41,818 bases of DNA, taken from assembly GCA_019119615.1 (NCBI GenBank), contig DWWQ01000044.1, forward strand, positions 1-41,818. The letters are read 5' to 3'. The stretch is from Candidatus Alistipes stercoravium. GTDB lineage: Bacteria; Bacteroidota; Bacteroidia; Bacteroidales; Rikenellaceae. Below the pieces are notes generated by a model. The model saw only the letters and a list, made by a program, of their open reading frames with translations. It searched no databases and had not been told where the DNA came from. This document shows, piece after piece, positions 1 through 8,955 of this stretch. Position 1 is the first letter of the stretch, and every line of letters starts with the position of its first letter. The position numbers and the translations under genes were made by a program.

Positions 1-72
1 GTTTTGTTTTCAATAATTCGGTCGTTATTTTATAACCTAATTTAATTTTCTTAATTATTTTATTGAAAAAAT

Positions 73-104
73 CTTGCATTTCATGCAGTATTATGATATC
101 TTTG
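73..104 (+). promoter_or_regulatory. Promoter of the SusC/SusD locus
   Basis: A Bacteroidota -7 element TATCTTTG lies at 97-104, with a -33-like CTTG at 73-76 and a 20-base spacer. The surrounding 1-150 region is strongly AT-rich compared with the genes. Transcription would start near 111, giving an mRNA leader of about 40 bases before the start codon at 151. Confidence 0.65.
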
Positions 105-150
105 CCATTGAAGTACTTCCATTCTACAAAACAGTCAAAAATTAACGCTT

Positions 151-3100
151 ATGGGTAAAAAACTTACGCTATCGTTGTTGGCTATATTGGCGATAGTGGG
201 TTGTGCGTTTGCTCAATCCAGACAAGTGAAGGGTCTGGTTGTCGATGAATCCGACGTGCCGGTCATCGGTGCCACGGTCATCCTCAAGGACGATCCGACT
301 ATCGGTATTTCTACCGATTTGAATGGAGAATTCGAGCTGAAAAATCTCCCGAAGGAGGGAGTGCTGGTAATCTCCTATGTAGGTTACAAGACGCAGGAGG
401 TCGCCATCGCGCGTAATATCCGTGTGAAACTCGAACCTGATGCTCAGAATGTAGAGGCTGTGGTCGTAACGGGTATGACGACGATGGACAAACGTCTGTT
501 TACGGGTGCTTCCGACCAGCTTGTGGCCGATGATGTGAAGATTTCGGGTCTGGCCGATATCAGCCGTGGTCTTGAAGGACGTTCGGCCGGTGTGTCGGTG
601 CAGAACGTGTCGGGTACCTTCGGTACGGCTCCCAAGATCCGTGTCCGCGGTGCAACGTCGATCACAGGTAGTTCGAAGCCGCTGTGGGTTGTCGATGGAG
701 TCATCATGGAGGACGTTGCCGACATTTCGGCCGAGGACCTCTCGTCGGGTGATGCCACGACGCTTATCGGTTCGGCCATTGCCGGTCTGAATGCCGAGGA
801 CATCGAGAGCTTCAACATCCTCAAGGACGGTTCGGCAACCTCGATCTACGGTGCCCGAGCCATGGCCGGTGTGATCGTTATCACGACCAAGAAGGGACGT
901 CCGGGTGTCAGCCGCATCAATTATACGGGTGAGTTCACCTACCGTATGATCCCGTCGTATGCGAACTTCAATATCATGAACTCGCAGGATCAGATGTCGA
1001 TCTACCAGGAGATGTACACCAAGGGCTGGCTGGGCAACTCGCGTGTAACGAACGCCTCGTCCAGCGGTGTTTATGGCAAGATGTACTCGTTGATCAATTC
1101 GGGTCAGCTTCTCAATACGCCGGAGGCTCGTGCGCAGTATCTGCGTCAGGCCGAGTACCGGAATACGAACTGGTTCCAGGAGCTGTTCCAGAATACGATC
1201 ATGCACTCGCACTCGGTGAGCATTACGTCGGGTACCGACAAGTCCTCGTACTATGCATCGGTCAGCGCCCTGTTCGATCCCGGATGGAGCAAGGCCAGTG
1301 AAGTATCCCGTTATACGGCCAACCTCAATGCAACGTACAACCTTTCGGACGCCATTTCGGTGAACCTGATCACCAATGGATCGTATCGTAAGCAGAAGGC
1401 CCCCGGTACGCTCGGATCGAGCATCGACTATGTAACCGGTGAGGTGAAGCGTGATTTCGATATCAACCCCTACTCCTACGCCCTGAACACCTCGCGTGTC
1501 CTCGACCCCAAGGAGCACTATGTCCGCAACTACACCTCGTTCAACATCCTTGACGAGCTGGCCAACAACTACATCGACCTGAACGTCGCCGACGTGAAGT
1601 TCCAGGCCGAGGTGAAGTGGAAGGCCTTCAAGGGCTTCGAGGTTGCCGGTCTGGCTGCCGTACGTTACTCGGGAACCTCCCAGGAGCACCATGTGAAGGA
1701 CGACTCGAACCAGGCGATGGCTTATCGCGCCATGAGCACGACGACCATCCGCGACAGCAACTCGTTCCTCTACAAGGATCCCGACGACATCTATGCCGTT
1801 CCGGAGACGGTTCTTCCCGTCGGCGGTATCTATACGCGTACCGACAACCGCATGCTTTCGTACGACTTCCGTCTGTCGGCCAACTACAACACGACCATCA
1901 ACAACACCCACATCATCAACGCCTACGCCGGTATGGAGACCAACCAGATCGACCGTCAGGAGACGTGGTTCCGCGGTTGGGGTCTGCAGTACAACGCCGG
2001 TGAGATTCCTTTCTATGATTACAATGTATTCAAGAAGGGGCAGGAGGACAACTCGCCCTACTACGGAATGAGTAATACCTATTACCGCAATGCCGCCTTC
2101 TTCCTCAATGCGACCTACTCCTACAAGGGCCGCTATACGGTCAATGGAACGATCCGTTACGAGGGTAACAATGCTTTGGGTCTGACGACGCGTTCGCGCT
2201 GGCTTCCGACGTGGAACGTTTCGGGTGCCTGGAACGCACACGAGGAGACCTTCTTCGATCCGATCCGCGATGCCGTCTCGCACCTCTCGCTGAAGGCTTC
2301 CTACTCGCTGACCGCCGACCGTCCCGCTGTAACGAATGCATTGGCGGTTATCAAGAGCTATACGCCGTGGCGTCCTACGGCAGGTGCCGGTGAAACGGGT
2401 ATGAATCTCTCCGAACTGGAGAACAGCGAACTGACCTACGAGAAGAAGCACGAGCTCAATATCGGAGCCGACCTCGGATTCCTCAATAACCGGATCAACC
2501 TGACGGTCGATTGGTACAAGCGTAACAACTACGACCTGATTGGCCCGGTTGTCACGCAGGGTATCGGCGGACAGATCAAGAAGTGGGGTAACGTCGCCAC
2601 GATGAAGTCCCAGGGTATCGAGATCTCGCTTTCGACGAAGAACATCCAGACCAAGGATTTCAGCTGGACGACCGACATCATTTATTCGCACATGAAGAAT
2701 GAGGTTACCGAGTTCGAGACCTCGACCTACGCCTTCGACCTCGTATCGGGTATCGGTTACTCGCGTGAGGGCTATCCCGCAAACTCGCTCTTCTCGTATG
2801 ACTTCCGCGGTTTGAACGAGAACGGTATCCCGACCTTCATCAACGAAGCTGGCCAGCTTACCTCGACCGACATCAACTTCCAGGAGACCGAGCGTTTCGA
2901 CCATCTGGTTTACTCGGGTCCCTCGGAGCCTACGGACGTAGGTAGCTTCGGCAACATCTTCCGTTACAAGGGTCTGCGACTCAATGTCTTCATTACCTAT
3001 TCGTTCGGTAATGTCGTTCGCCTCGATCCGGTCTTCTCCAGCTCCTACAACGACTTGACCTCCATGCCGCGTGAGTTCAAGAACCGCTGGATGGTTCCCG

Positions 3101-3444
3101 GCGACGAGAAGCATACCGATGTGCCGGTTATTCTGTCGAGCCGTCAGTACCACGACAACAATCAGTTGTCCTATGCTTACAACGCCTACAACTACTCCAC
3201 GGCCCGTATCGCGAAGGGCGACTTCATCCGCATGAAGGAGATCTCGCTGACCTATGACTTCCCCAAGCGGTGGATCCAGAAGATGAAGCTGTCGAGCCTT
3301 TCGCTCAAGCTGCAGGCCACGAACCTCTTCCTGATCTATGCGGACAAGAAGCTCAACGGCCAGGATCCGGAGTTCTTCAACTCGGGTGGTGTGGCAACTC
3401 CTGTTCCGAAGCAGTTCACGATGACGCTCAAAATCGGTTTATAA
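151..3444 (+). CDS. SusC/RagA-family TonB-dependent outer-membrane receptor
   Basis: Outer-membrane channel that takes up a nutrient bound by its SusD partner, powered by TonB-ExbB-ExbD. The 1097 residues begin with a signal peptide (about 1-21, ending AFA/Q). A carboxypeptidase-regulatory-like beta-sandwich follows at about 23-105 (KGLVVDES, PVIGATV), then a plug domain at about 110-250 that carries the SusC signature SIYGARAMAGVIVITTKKG, and a long barrel to the C-terminus. There is no N-terminal anti-sigma (STN) domain, so it is a nutrient receptor without the FecA-type signalling extension. It is the first gene of a four-gene locus and lies 18 bases from susD. The substrate cannot be read from the sequence; the neighbouring protease-like lipoprotein hints at a peptide or protein rather than a glycan. 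Confidence 0.93.
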   Translation: MGKKLTLSLLAILAIVGCAFAQSRQVKGLVVDESDVPVIGATVILKDDPTIGISTDLNGEFELKNLPKEGVLVISYVGYKTQEVAIARNIRVKLEPDAQNVEAVVVTGMTTMDKRLFTGASDQLVADDVKISGLADISRGLEGRSAGVSVQNVSGTFGTAPKIRVRGATSITGSSKPLWVVDGVIMEDVADISAEDLSSGDATTLIGSAIAGLNAEDIESFNILKDGSATSIYGARAMAGVIVITTKKGRPGVSRINYTGEFTYRMIPSYANFNIMNSQDQMSIYQEMYTKGWLGNSRVTNASSSGVYGKMYSLINSGQLLNTPEARAQYLRQAEYRNTNWFQELFQNTIMHSHSVSITSGTDKSSYYASVSALFDPGWSKASEVSRYTANLNATYNLSDAISVNLITNGSYRKQKAPGTLGSSIDYVTGEVKRDFDINPYSYALNTSRVLDPKEHYVRNYTSFNILDELANNYIDLNVADVKFQAEVKWKAFKGFEVAGLAAVRYSGTSQEHHVKDDSNQAMAYRAMSTTTIRDSNSFLYKDPDDIYAVPETVLPVGGIYTRTDNRMLSYDFRLSANYNTTINNTHIINAYAGMETNQIDRQETWFRGWGLQYNAGEIPFYDYNVFKKGQEDNSPYYGMSNTYYRNAAFFLNATYSYKGRYTVNGTIRYEGNNALGLTTRSRWLPTWNVSGAWNAHEETFFDPIRDAVSHLSLKASYSLTADRPAVTNALAVIKSYTPWRPTAGAGETGMNLSELENSELTYEKKHELNIGADLGFLNNRINLTVDWYKRNNYDLIGPVVTQGIGGQIKKWGNVATMKSQGIEISLSTKNIQTKDFSWTTDIIYSHMKNEVTEFETSTYAFDLVSGIGYSREGYPANSLFSYDFRGLNENGIPTFINEAGQLTSTDINFQETERFDHLVYSGPSEPTDVGSFGNIFRYKGLRLNVFITYSFGNVVRLDPVFSSSYNDLTSMPREFKNRWMVPGDEKHTDVPVILSSRQYHDNNQLSYAYNAYNYSTARIAKGDFIRMKEISLTYDFPKRWIQKMKLSSLSLKLQATNLFLIYADKKLNGQDPEFFNSGGVATPVPKQFTMTLKIGL

Positions 3445-3462
3445 ACCCTCAAAACGATATCT

Positions 3463-5034
3463 ATGAAAAGCTATAAATTCTCACGTTTGCTATTTTCGTC
3501 GCTTCTTGCGGCCGGGCTCGTGGCATGTAACGATTTTCTCGACCAGCAGCCCGACAACCGCACGACGATCGACTCGGAGGAGAAGGCTATAAACATGCTG
3601 GTTTCGGCCTATCCCGACAACCAACCGTGGCTCTTTCTGGAGCTGGCATCCGACAATACCGACAACCACGGTACGAATTACAGCGGTTGGAGCCGTTTCT
3701 GGCAGGAGAGCTACGAATGGAGCGAGCCGACGGAGACCGACAATGAAAGTCCCGCCAACACCTGGTCGTCCCACTACCTGGCCATTGCCAACGCCAACCA
3801 GGCGCTGAAGGCCATCGAAGGGATGGAGATGACCGACAAACTGAAGGCGGCCAAAGGTGAGGCGCTCATCTGCCGTGCCTATGCGCACTTCGTTCTGGTC
3901 AATATCTTCTGTCAGCACTACGATCCGGCCTATCCCGATGATCTGGGTATCCCCTACATGGAGGCAGCCGAGACGGAGCTCAACCCCAAGTACGAGCGTG
4001 GTACGGTGGCCGAAGTCTACGAACTGATCGCCAAGGATATCGAGGAGGGCCTGCCGCTGATCAGCGACGCCATCTACTCGGTGCCGAAGTACCACTTCAA
4101 CAAGCGCGCCGCCAATGCGTTTGCCGCACGTTTCTACCTCTATTACCAGAAGTGGGACGAGGCCATCGCCTGCGCTACGGCCGCCTTGAGCGAGACGCCC
4201 TCCAGCACGCTGCGTAACTATGAGGAGCTGCTCGAGTACCCGATGAACAACGGTCCGACGCAGAATACCGCCGCCACCTACTATATCGGTACGGAGCTGC
4301 CGTGCAACTACCTGCTCGCTACGGCCTATTCGGATTCCGGAACCTATTTCGGAGGATACACTGTCGGTCTGCAGTACAACCACGGCCAGTATATCGCCAA
4401 AAATGAAGGTATCAGCGCCACGAACATGCCGTTCGCTCCCTATACCTGGAAATGCCGGCCTTTGAGCTACACGAGCGGTCTGGACAAGACCCTGCTGCCG
4501 CATACGCCTTATCTGTTTGAGTTTACCGACCCGGTTGCCCAAATCGGATATGCCCATACGGTCTATCCGCTCTTCACGGCTGACGAACTGCTGCTGACGC
4601 GTGCCGAGGCTTACATCATGAAGAAGGAGTATACGAACGCCCTCGCGGACATGAACCTCTTCCTGTCGAATACCTGCTCGCGCTATACGGCCATGACTGA
4701 GGAGAACGTCAAGGCCTGGGCTGATGCCACTGCGTACTATACGCCGACGGAGCCGACCCCCAAGAAGAAGCTCAACCCGGCATTCCAGCTCGACGAGATG
4801 CAGGAGGCCATGATCCACCCGCTGCTGATGCTCCGCCGCTACGAGACGCTGCACTGCGGTCTCCGCTGGTTCGATGTGAAGCGTTTCGGTATTGAGATTG
4901 CCCGTCGTACGCTTACGAGCAACGACCTCGGTATTCTGAGTGTTGATGACGAGCTTGTCGTACGCGATCCTCGTCGTGCCATCCAGCTCCCGGCCGATGT
5001 TATCGCAGCCGGATTGACCCCCAATCCGAGATAA
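3463..5034 (+). CDS. SusD/RagB-family nutrient-binding outer-membrane lipoprotein
   Basis: Surface lipoprotein that caps the SusC channel and captures substrate. The 523-residue protein has a lipoprotein signal peptide ending in the lipobox LVAC (Cys22), then the SusD opening NDFLDQQP. The helical, TPR-like body follows (for example AKGEALICRAYAHFVLVNIF), and a C-terminal part has the usual LRRYETLHCGLRWFDVKR region. Length and motif order are normal for the family. It begins 18 bases after susC and shares its transcript. The ligand is unknown. Confidence 0.93.
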   Translation: MKSYKFSRLLFSSLLAAGLVACNDFLDQQPDNRTTIDSEEKAINMLVSAYPDNQPWLFLELASDNTDNHGTNYSGWSRFWQESYEWSEPTETDNESPANTWSSHYLAIANANQALKAIEGMEMTDKLKAAKGEALICRAYAHFVLVNIFCQHYDPAYPDDLGIPYMEAAETELNPKYERGTVAEVYELIAKDIEEGLPLISDAIYSVPKYHFNKRAANAFAARFYLYYQKWDEAIACATAALSETPSSTLRNYEELLEYPMNNGPTQNTAATYYIGTELPCNYLLATAYSDSGTYFGGYTVGLQYNHGQYIAKNEGISATNMPFAPYTWKCRPLSYTSGLDKTLLPHTPYLFEFTDPVAQIGYAHTVYPLFTADELLLTRAEAYIMKKEYTNALADMNLFLSNTCSRYTAMTEENVKAWADATAYYTPTEPTPKKKLNPAFQLDEMQEAMIHPLLMLRRYETLHCGLRWFDVKRFGIEIARRTLTSNDLGILSVDDELVVRDPRRAIQLPADVIAAGLTPNPR

Positions 5035-5060
5035 TCTTAACCACGAAAAAAGTGAACAGT

Positions 5061-5954
5061 ATGAAAAAGATAGTTTTGTTTGCGATCGTAGCGCTGGGAT
5101 GCATGCTGGCAGGTGTCTCCTGCGCCGAGGACGATCTGAACCCGAACAGCGTTATCGTGGAGGTGACGTCCGAGCCTACGCCGCTCGATGCCTGGCTGTA
5201 TGATAATTTCGTTACGCCCTATAACATCGAATTTGCCTACCGTTATCAGGATATGGAGTCGGATATGACCTATAACCTTACTCCGGCCAGCTACGAGAAG
5301 GCGGTGCAGATGGCCAAGTTGGTCCGCCACCTCTGCCTGCAGTCTTATGACGAGATTACCGGTAGCGAGGAGTTTATCCGCAACTACTTCCCGAAAATGA
5401 TCTACCTGGTGGGCAGCCCGGCCTATAACAACAACGGTACGGTTATTCTCGGTACGGCCGAGGGCGGAACGAAGATTACGCTCTATGCCGTGAACCGGAT
5501 GGATCCGACGGATGTCGATCTGCTCAACGAGTGGTATTTCAAGACGATCCACCACGAGTTTGCCCACATCCTTCACCAGACGAAACCCTATTCGACGGAC
5601 TTCGACCAGATTACCGGTACTTCCGAAACGAGCCGTTATGTGGGTAATGCCTGCTGGGATGTATATGCTACCGAATCCGCGGCGCTCAAGGCCGGTTTTA
5701 TCAGCCGTTATGCTGCCACGTCGGCCGACGAGGATTTCGTGGAGCTTATTTCGATCTATGTAACCAATACGGCATCGACGTGGAGTTCCATGCTCTCCAC
5801 GGCCGGTTCAACGGGCCGCTCGATGATCGAATCGAAGTTTGAGATTGCCTACAAGTACATGCAGAACGAGTGGAATATCGATCTGGATCAGCTGCGTGAG
5901 GTCGTCCTCAAACGTCAGGCCGAGGTGCCCACGATGGATTTGGATACTCTTTAA
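5061..5954 (+). CDS. SusCD-associated putative zinc metallohydrolase lipoprotein
   Basis: Resembles the family known as substrate import-associated zinc metallohydrolase lipoprotein, which travels with SusC/SusD pairs. The ATG at 5061 is preferred over an in-frame GTG at 5052 because it gives a clean signal peptide (MKKIVLFAIVALG) ending at the lipobox with Cys21. The acidic residues after it (AEDDL) match the Bacteroidota surface-export signal. The zinc site is HEFAH at residues 165-169, with Glu228 in DFVEL as a possible third ligand. Length is 297 residues. It probably sits on the cell surface and cleaves the material imported by the adjacent SusC/SusD. The catalytic type is inferred from HExxH; the substrate is not known. 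Confidence 0.82.
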   Translation: MKKIVLFAIVALGCMLAGVSCAEDDLNPNSVIVEVTSEPTPLDAWLYDNFVTPYNIEFAYRYQDMESDMTYNLTPASYEKAVQMAKLVRHLCLQSYDEITGSEEFIRNYFPKMIYLVGSPAYNNNGTVILGTAEGGTKITLYAVNRMDPTDVDLLNEWYFKTIHHEFAHILHQTKPYSTDFDQITGTSETSRYVGNACWDVYATESAALKAGFISRYAATSADEDFVELISIYVTNTASTWSSMLSTAGSTGRSMIESKFEIAYKYMQNEWNIDLDQLREVVLKRQAEVPTMDLDTL

Positions 5955-5972
5955 CCTTTAGACGTGAACGTT

Positions 5973-7820
5973 ATGAAAAAATTACTCATATTTTCGCTCC
6001 TCTCCACGCTGTTCGTTTCCTGTCTGATGGAGGATGACGATAAATTCTCCCAGTCGGCATCGGAGCGTCTGGAGACGGCCGTAGAAGAAGCCACCACGGC
6101 ACTCCAGAGCGCTGCCAACGGCTGGCGAATGGAGCTCTATCCCGAAGGTAACCGTATTTACGGAGGATATACCGTTTTCCTGAAATTCAATGCCGACGGT
6201 ACGGTTGTGGCTTCGTCGGAGCATGCCGATCCCACACAGACCGCAACCTCCTACTATACGGTCGAGGGTGAAAGCGGAGCCGTTCTTTCGTTCGATACCT
6301 ACAATGAGATCTTCCACTTCTACTCGTCGCCTTCGACGGGTGCCGAGCAGGGTATCGGAACCGCCAACGGCGGTCTCGAGGGAGATTCGGACTTCGTGGT
6401 CATGGAGGCTTCCAACGAGTTCATCAAGCTCAAGGGACGCAAGACCAACAATTACGCTTACCTCTATCCGCTGGAGACCAGCGATTGGGCTACGGAGATG
6501 CAGGCGTATATCAATGCTGCGTCCGATATGGAGGTGAATTGCAAGACCTGCACGGTGGATGGTGTCGAATATCCCGTTACGATGCGGATGTCGCTGAATA
6601 ATTTCACTGCCCGTGTCTTCACGATCGCCTATACGCCCGCAGGTGAGGATGCCGAGACGCAGGAGATCACCGCTCCCTATGTCTGCACGAAGACGGGCAT
6701 CCGCTTCTACGAGCCGCTGACGATCGGTAACAAGACCGTATCGGAGATGACCTTCAAGGAGGATTATTACTTCGAGAACGAGGATGGAAGCGTTCGCATC
6801 AGCGCTGCCGAGCCGATCCGCTCGGACAACCAGTTCACGATCGATATTTCCGACCTTACGTTCAGCAGTGTTACCGTGTCCGTAACGCCGACGATCGACG
6901 ACGAGTACTACCAGTGGGCCGTATTCCCGAAGTCGAGCATCGCTACGATGAGTGACAAGGCGATTATGCGTGCGCTTGTCGATGAGCTGAATTCCTATCT
7001 TGATCTGGGACTTGAGCCTGAGATAATCCTGTCGGCGCTTGCTTATATGGGTCCGTCGGAAGGAACATTCGAGAATCAGCTGTCGCCCGAAACGGAATAT
7101 GTTGTAGCGGCCTTCGGTATCGCTCTTCTGGAAGACGGCAGTGCCTTTACTTCGACGACCGACCTGTTCAAGGAGGAGTTCACTTCTGCGGAGATGCCGC
7201 CGCTGGAGGAGGATTACGAGGCATGGATCGGCACCTGGGAAGTAACCAGTACTTCCTCGGAGGTTACGAAGTCTCAGCTGACCTTCAATGTTACGTTCTC
7301 CGTCAAGGTTCCGAACAGCACGTTGAATATGAATGGTTGGACGATCTCGATTCTCCGGGATTATAACTATCCTGCCATTGCCGATTGGGATGCTGAAACG
7401 GGTATGATTACGTTTGACAATGAGCAGAATCTCGGTGCCGACGGAAACTATACGGTAACCTTTGTAGGACGTGCTCCGTATCAGGGAGGAAGTTATACGA
7501 TCTTAACAGGTAGTTACATTGCCATGGGCGGTATGCTGGGAGCCGACAAGACGACGGCCGTCATGGTCGGCAACGATCTGGGTTCGTGGCAGATCTGCGG
7601 TATGGAGTACTTCGCTAAACTTGGCAGCTCATTCTACATTTACAATCCTGCGACGGGATATACCAGTATGGACTTCCCCGTTGGACCGTTCTCGATGCGT
7701 AAGGTTGATACCCGTGCCGCCGTGGTACAGCCGCAGGCCAAACCGCTTTATGCAAAGACCTGGCAACCCGGAATGCTGATGCACACCGATGAGGTTGCAA
7801 CGGCCGTATCTGCAGAATAA
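5973..7820 (+). CDS. DUF4302 domain-containing surface lipoprotein
   Basis: A 615-residue lipoprotein of unknown function. The ATG at 5973 gives a short signal peptide (MKKLLIFSLLSTLFVS) with Cys17, followed by LMEDDD, the acidic signal for surface display. An in-frame GTG at 5964 is less likely. The N-terminal two thirds (SERLETAVEEATTALQSAANGWRMELYP, here described only in part) match my memory of DUF4302 proteins, which commonly close SusC/SusD/metallohydrolase loci. The rest is beta-rich with no catalytic motif I recognise. It is likely an accessory binding protein of the import complex. A strong terminator follows 20 bases after the stop. Confidence 0.75.
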   Translation: MKKLLIFSLLSTLFVSCLMEDDDKFSQSASERLETAVEEATTALQSAANGWRMELYPEGNRIYGGYTVFLKFNADGTVVASSEHADPTQTATSYYTVEGESGAVLSFDTYNEIFHFYSSPSTGAEQGIGTANGGLEGDSDFVVMEASNEFIKLKGRKTNNYAYLYPLETSDWATEMQAYINAASDMEVNCKTCTVDGVEYPVTMRMSLNNFTARVFTIAYTPAGEDAETQEITAPYVCTKTGIRFYEPLTIGNKTVSEMTFKEDYYFENEDGSVRISAAEPIRSDNQFTIDISDLTFSSVTVSVTPTIDDEYYQWAVFPKSSIATMSDKAIMRALVDELNSYLDLGLEPEIILSALAYMGPSEGTFENQLSPETEYVVAAFGIALLEDGSAFTSTTDLFKEEFTSAEMPPLEEDYEAWIGTWEVTSTSSEVTKSQLTFNVTFSVKVPNSTLNMNGWTISILRDYNYPAIADWDAETGMITFDNEQNLGADGNYTVTFVGRAPYQGGSYTILTGSYIAMGGMLGADKTTAVMVGNDLGSWQICGMEYFAKLGSSFYIYNPATGYTSMDFPVGPFSMRKVDTRAAVVQPQAKPLYAKTWQPGMLMHTDEVATAVSAE

Positions 7821-7841
7821 CCCATTGAAAAACCCTTTTTG

Positions 7842-7876
7842 AAAGGACGGATGCCCGGAGGCGTCCGTCCTTTTTT
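7842..7876 (+). terminator. Rho-independent terminator of the SusCD locus
   Basis: An 11-base-pair stem (GGACGGATGCC / GGCGTCCGTCC, with one G-T pair) and a four-base loop CGGA lie at 7845-7870, followed by six T at 7871-7876. Confidence 0.9.
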
Positions 7877-7929
7877 GTCGTGTCAGGGGCCCGGTTCCGG
7901 AGGTGCGTCCGGACGTTTTGACCATAAAA

Positions 7930-7961
7930 TTTGGCATTGCGGCAACCATGCACTATCTTTG
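7930..7961 (+). promoter_or_regulatory. Promoter of fabI
   Basis: TTTG at 7930-7933 and TATCTTTG at 7954-7961 are separated by exactly 20 bases, a full match to the Bacteroidota housekeeping promoter. The predicted start is near 7968, about 20 bases before the ATG at 7987. Confidence 0.85.
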
Positions 7962-7986
7962 CCGGCGAAATCAAAATACAATTACG

Positions 7987-8859
7987 ATGGCTTACAACTT
8001 ATTGAAAGGAAAGAAAGGTCTGATTTTCGGAGCGCTCAACGAGCAGTCCATCGCCTGGAAGGTGGCGGAACGTGCCGTTGAGGAGGGAGCTGAAATCGTC
8101 CTCACGAATACCGCCGTGTCGATCCGCATGGGTACGATCGGCAAGCTGGCCGAGAAGTGCCATACGATCGTTGTTCCGGCCGATGCCACGAGCGTCGAGG
8201 ATCTGGAGAACCTCATCGACAAGACGATGGAGCACTTCGGTGGCAAGTTCGACTTCATGCTTCATTCGATCGGCATGTCGCCCAACGTCCGCAAGGGCCG
8301 TACCTACGATGATCTGGACTATGACTACCTGGCGAAGACGCTCGATATCTCGGCCATTTCGTTCCACAAGGCCATCCAGGTAGCCCGCAAGAAGGACGCC
8401 ATCAACGAGTGGGGCTCGATCGTGGCGCTCTCCTATATTGCCGCGCAGCGCACGCTCTACGGATACAACGACATGGCCGATGCCAAGGCGTTGCTCGAGT
8501 CGATCGCCCGCAGCTTCGGTTATATCTACGGCCGCGAGAAGCATGTGCGCATCAACACCGTGTCGCAGTCGCCGACGCAGACCACGGCCGGCAGCGGTGT
8601 GCTGGGTCTGGGCGATCTAATGTCCTTCGCCGAGAGCATGTCGCCGCTGGGCAATGCCACGGCCGAGGATTGCGCCGACTATGTGCTGACGCTCTTTTCG
8701 GATCTGACGCGCAAGGTTACGATGCAGAATCTCTACCACGACGGCGGTTTCTCGTCGATGGGTATGTCGCGTCGTGCAATGAAGACCTACGAAAAGGGTA
8801 TGCGTTTCGACGACGTGCACGAACACCAGTACCCCTTCGGCGGTCCGGAGGAGAAATAG
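7987..8859 (+). CDS. fabI: Enoyl-[acyl-carrier-protein] reductase (NADH), FabI
   Basis: Catalyses the last reduction of each fatty-acid elongation cycle, converting trans-2-enoyl-ACP to acyl-ACP. The 290-residue protein is an atypical short-chain dehydrogenase. The FabI nucleotide-binding pattern GALNEQSIAWKVA is near the N-terminus, and the catalytic set Tyr150, Tyr160 and Lys167 (YNDMADAK, Tyr-x6-Lys) is intact. The ATG at 7987 is chosen over an upstream in-frame start at 7903 because the promoter lies between the two. The gene stands alone between two terminators. Confidence 0.96.
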   Translation: MAYNLLKGKKGLIFGALNEQSIAWKVAERAVEEGAEIVLTNTAVSIRMGTIGKLAEKCHTIVVPADATSVEDLENLIDKTMEHFGGKFDFMLHSIGMSPNVRKGRTYDDLDYDYLAKTLDISAISFHKAIQVARKKDAINEWGSIVALSYIAAQRTLYGYNDMADAKALLESIARSFGYIYGREKHVRINTVSQSPTQTTAGSGVLGLGDLMSFAESMSPLGNATAEDCADYVLTLFSDLTRKVTMQNLYHDGGFSSMGMSRRAMKTYEKGMRFDDVHEHQYPFGGPEEK

Positions 8860-8905
8860 CCGAGGAGAAATAGTTGGACCGGGAGCAGATTCCCGCCACT
8901 GCATG

Positions 8906-8941
8906 AAAAAGAGCGGAGGCCCGTCGGGCCTCCGCTCTTTT
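8906..8941. terminator. Bidirectional terminator between fabI and cydB
   Basis: A perfect 12-base-pair stem (GAGCGGAGGCCC / GGGCCTCCGCTC) at 8911-8937 has a three-base loop. It is flanked by an A tract and a T tract, so it can end transcripts from both the plus-strand fabI and the minus-strand cydB. Confidence 0.9.
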
Positions 8942-8955
8942 GTCGTATCCGGGGA

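Noticed and set aside
169..3153. 994-codon open frame on the minus strand opposite susC
   Set aside because: It is a shadow of a GC-rich coding gene: the protein is Arg/Val/Asp-rich with no domain, while the plus strand has a textbook SusC.
7903..7986. Upstream in-frame start for fabI
   Set aside because: It would place the coding start before the full promoter at 7930-7961, and the FabI family begins at the ATG at 7987.
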